Under the pieces are notes generated by a model that saw only the letters and a program-made list of their open reading frames with translations, was not told the origin of the DNA and made no database searches. The translations under genes and the position numbers were made by a program. From Bacillota bacterium (GTDB lineage Bacteria; Bacillota; Clostridia; Acetivibrionales; DTU013): a stretch of DNA of 16,692 nucleotides. Every line of letters starts with the position of its first letter. Positions within the stretch are counted from its first letter, which is position 1. Shown one piece after another: positions 15,165 through 16,692 of the stretch. Location: the NCBI GenBank assembly GCA_023411645.1, contig JAEYON010000037.1:1-16692 (forward strand). Direction: 5' to 3'.

Positions 15165-15189
15165 GGTGCCCATTACGGGCACCTTTTTT
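15165..15189 (+). terminator. Intrinsic terminator after ahcY
   Basis: GGTGCCC (15165-15171) pairs perfectly with GGGCACC (15177-15183) over a 5-base loop and is followed by six T (15184-15189). It sits 15 bases after the ahcY stop. Confidence 0.92.
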
Positions 15190-15194
15190 ATTAC

Positions 15195-15276
15195 CAGTTG
15201 GGGACTACCAGTTGGGGACAGTTCTCAATTCTATCATCATCAGTTGGGGACTACCAGTTGGGGACAGTTCTCAATT
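15195..15276 (+). repeat. Two 36-bp direct repeats, GGGGACAGTTCTCAA core
   Basis: Bases 15195-15230 and 15241-15276 are identical over 36 positions, with a period of 46. Each unit contains CAGTTGGGGAC twice, 14 bases apart, so four copies of this 11-mer lie at 15195, 15209, 15241 and 15255. The 15-base core GGGGACAGTTCTCAA (15214-15228, 15260-15274) is the reverse complement of the core repeated three times at 285-384. These are members of one dispersed family, probably REP-like. There is no spacer diversity or length regularity that would suggest CRISPR. Confidence 0.85.
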
Positions 15277-15451
15277 TTCGTGCGTTATTGTGTTATAAAA
15301 GTGGTAAGATAGTATTAACAATTATATAAGCGACAATAATAGTGGGGTAAAAGACTTCGGTAGACTACGGCTGCCTGGTATCATAAAATGCTTAAGTACG
15401 GAATGATTGTCTGGGCACAAGCTTCAGGATCAGGATAATAGGAGAGATAGA
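15277..15451 (+). other. Leader region of SAH/MTA deaminase gene
   Basis: These 175 bases between the repeats and the deaminase start hold an extended -10-like TGGTAAGAT (15302-15310) with no clear -35. If it is used, the leader is about 135 bases. I could not fit the conserved core of SAH, SAM or purine riboswitches to it. GGAGAG (15441-15446) is the ribosome binding site. No gene is seen. Confidence 0.35.
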
Positions 15452-16692
15452 ATGAATATAATTATTGAAGGCGTAGACGTTTTAACGGCAAATCCCGCAG
15501 AGGAATATATAAGAAATGCTGACATCGGCATAAGTAATGGAAAAATTTCGTTTATTGTACCTTCGGGACAGGGACCGATCCAGTTTAAAGCAGATAAAAA
15601 AATAAGCGGGCGGCACAGGCTTGCCATGCCAGGCCTTGTCAACGCCCACACTCACTGCTCAATGACTATTATGCGAAACGCGGCGGATGATCTGCCACTG
15701 CACAAATGGCTTTTTGAGCGAATATTCCCGATGGAAGATATGCTGACAGACGATGATGTATACTGGGGTTTCCTGCTGGGAGCAGCAGAAATGCTAAAAT
15801 CAGGTACCACGGCTATGGCTGACATGTATCTTCATATGGATGCTGTTGCAAAGGCCGCAGCAGAAACCGGTATGAGGATAAATCTATCCAGAAGCCCTCT
15901 TGAATTTCATTCAGAAAATGGTCTTACAGCAATTGATCAGTTTGACGAAATGAGGATCTTTTATGATACATGGAATAATAAAGCGGAGGGTAGGATCAAG
16001 GTGTATCTGGAGGTTCACTCTACCTACCTGTTTGATATCGAGTCTCTAAAGCGGGCATCAGAGCTGGCGAAGGAACTGAAAACCGGGATACACATACATT
16101 TGCTTGAGACAGCAAAGGAGCGGAAGGATAGCTTTGAAAAATACGGAAAGTCTCCAGTAGAAATTTGCATGGACACAGGGATTTTTGATGTACCTGTGAT
16201 AGGAGCGCATTTAGTACATGTTTCAGAAGAGGATATTGCAATCCTGCGCAAATATGGAGTGCATGCAGCGCACAATCCGACAAGCAATTTAAAGCTGGGT
16301 AGTGGAATATCACCTGTTCCGTCCATGCTTGACGTCGGCATCAACGTTTCATTGGGGACGGATGGGGCAGCCAGCAATAATAATCTGAATATGTTTGAAG
16401 AAATGCATCTTGCGGCGCTGCTGCACAAGGGTGCCGGGCAAAACCCCGAACTGGTAACGGCGCGTCAGGCAATCAGGATGGCAACTGTGAACGGTGCTAA
16501 CGCAATCGGATTCAGCGGTGAAACCGGAGTCTTGAAAGCGGGCATGAAAGCGGATTTGATTCTGCTGGATACGGATAAACCGCATATGACGCCGTTGAAC
16601 GATCCGTACTCAGCGGTTGTGTACTCAGCTCAGGGCTCTGATGTGGACACCGTTATTGTGGATGGTAATATTCTAATGGAGAACCGTGTGCT
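15452..16692 (+). CDS. mtaD: 5'-methylthioadenosine/S-adenosylhomocysteine deaminase (3' end outside window)
   Basis: An amidohydrolase of the MtaD/SAH deaminase group, which converts SAH or methylthioadenosine to the inosyl derivative plus ammonia using one metal ion. The frame starts at ATG 15452 (GGAGAG five bases upstream) and is open for 413 codons to the window edge; full-length relatives have about 420-440. Metal ligands are visible: NAHTH (64-68), HIHLLET (214-220, His216 and Glu219), GAHLVH (251-256) and GTDG (302-305). SNLKL within HNPTSNLKL (274-282) is typical of the MTA/SAH deaminase subfamily. It follows ahcY but is separated by a terminator and repeats, so it is likely a separate unit. 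It offers a second route for SAH, deamination instead of hydrolysis. Substrate preference cannot be read from the sequence. Confidence 0.92.
   Translation, partial: MNIIIEGVDVLTANPAEEYIRNADIGISNGKISFIVPSGQGPIQFKADKKISGRHRLAMPGLVNAHTHCSMTIMRNAADDLPLHKWLFERIFPMEDMLTDDDVYWGFLLGAAEMLKSGTTAMADMYLHMDAVAKAAAETGMRINLSRSPLEFHSENGLTAIDQFDEMRIFYDTWNNKAEGRIKVYLEVHSTYLFDIESLKRASELAKELKTGIHIHLLETAKERKDSFEKYGKSPVEICMDTGIFDVPVIGAHLVHVSEEDIAILRKYGVHAAHNPTSNLKLGSGISPVPSMLDVGINVSLGTDGAASNNNLNMFEEMHLAALLHKGAGQNPELVTARQAIRMATVNGANAIGFSGETGVLKAGMKADLILLDTDKPHMTPLNDPYSAVVYSAQGSDVDTVIVDGNILMENRV

Noticed and set aside
15195..15276. Repeats taken as a CRISPR array
   Set aside because: There are only two units, with a 10-base gap between them. 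Inner doublings and related cores elsewhere in intergenic gaps fit a REP-like family, and no cas genes are present.
15092..15329. Two + strand ORFs crossing the ahcY end, terminator and repeats
   Set aside because: They run through a strong terminator and through repeat DNA and are not supported by any start signal.
15310..15451. SAH or SAM riboswitch before the deaminase gene
   Set aside because: I could not find the conserved core or the pairing pattern of the known classes. It is kept only as an open leader question.

Overview
The window looks like chromosomal DNA of an endospore-forming member of the Bacillota, most likely a clostridial anaerobe. The reasons are a contiguous prkA-yhbH-spoVR sporulation operon, strong GGAGG-type ribosome binding sites, Firmicutes-style TTGNNN-N17-TATAAT promoters, a macrodomain protein with the C-terminal helical domain common in clostridia, and a short-form S-adenosylhomocysteine hydrolase. 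The species cannot be named from the sequence. Base composition looks even and nothing marks a recent insertion, apart from small dispersed repeats near both ends.

Layout. (1) 1-153 is the 3' end of an unrecognised gene. Repeat-built hairpins and three copies of TTGAGAACTGTCCCC follow (190-385). (2) 460-5099 is prkA (AAA+ ATPase/kinase-like), yhbH (DUF444, von Willebrand A fold) and spoVR, tightly spaced on the + strand. (3) 5195-5269 is tRNA-Val(CAC) with its own promoter and a strong terminator. (4) 5431-9310 carries four + strand genes: a macrodomain/HTH-like fusion, a small VWA protein, a lipoprotein and a purine nucleoside phosphorylase. (5) 9329-11620, on the - strand, is a large membrane protein that joins a PP2C-type phosphatase, two transmembrane helices and a Nudix-like domain. 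(6) 12009-15150 is an S-adenosylhomocysteine (SAH) recycling operon: an excisionase-type HTH fused to a SAM-methyltransferase fold, a PfkB-family (adenosine-kinase-like) kinase and ahcY, ending in a clear terminator. (7) 15195-15276 has two 36-bp direct repeats with the same core as the left-end repeats, inverted. (8) 15452 to the window end is an MTA/SAH deaminase, cut by the window edge.

How the genes fit together. AhcY splits SAH to adenosine and homocysteine. The PfkB kinase could convert adenosine to AMP. The amidohydrolase deaminates SAH or methylthioadenosine, and the phosphorylase further upstream can phosphorolyse the resulting 6-oxopurine nucleosides. Together they make a salvage module for the by-product of methylation. 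The HTH-methyltransferase fusion at the head of the operon looks like a SAH/SAM-sensing repressor, an analogue of proteobacterial SahR built on a different DNA-binding domain. An imperfect inverted repeat fills the spacer of its promoter. This inferred regulator-operator pair, and the PP2C-TM-Nudix fusion next to it, are the most interesting items. Start codons were revised from the longest ORF where the ribosome binding site argued for it (spoVR, lipoprotein, PNP, PP2C-Nudix).
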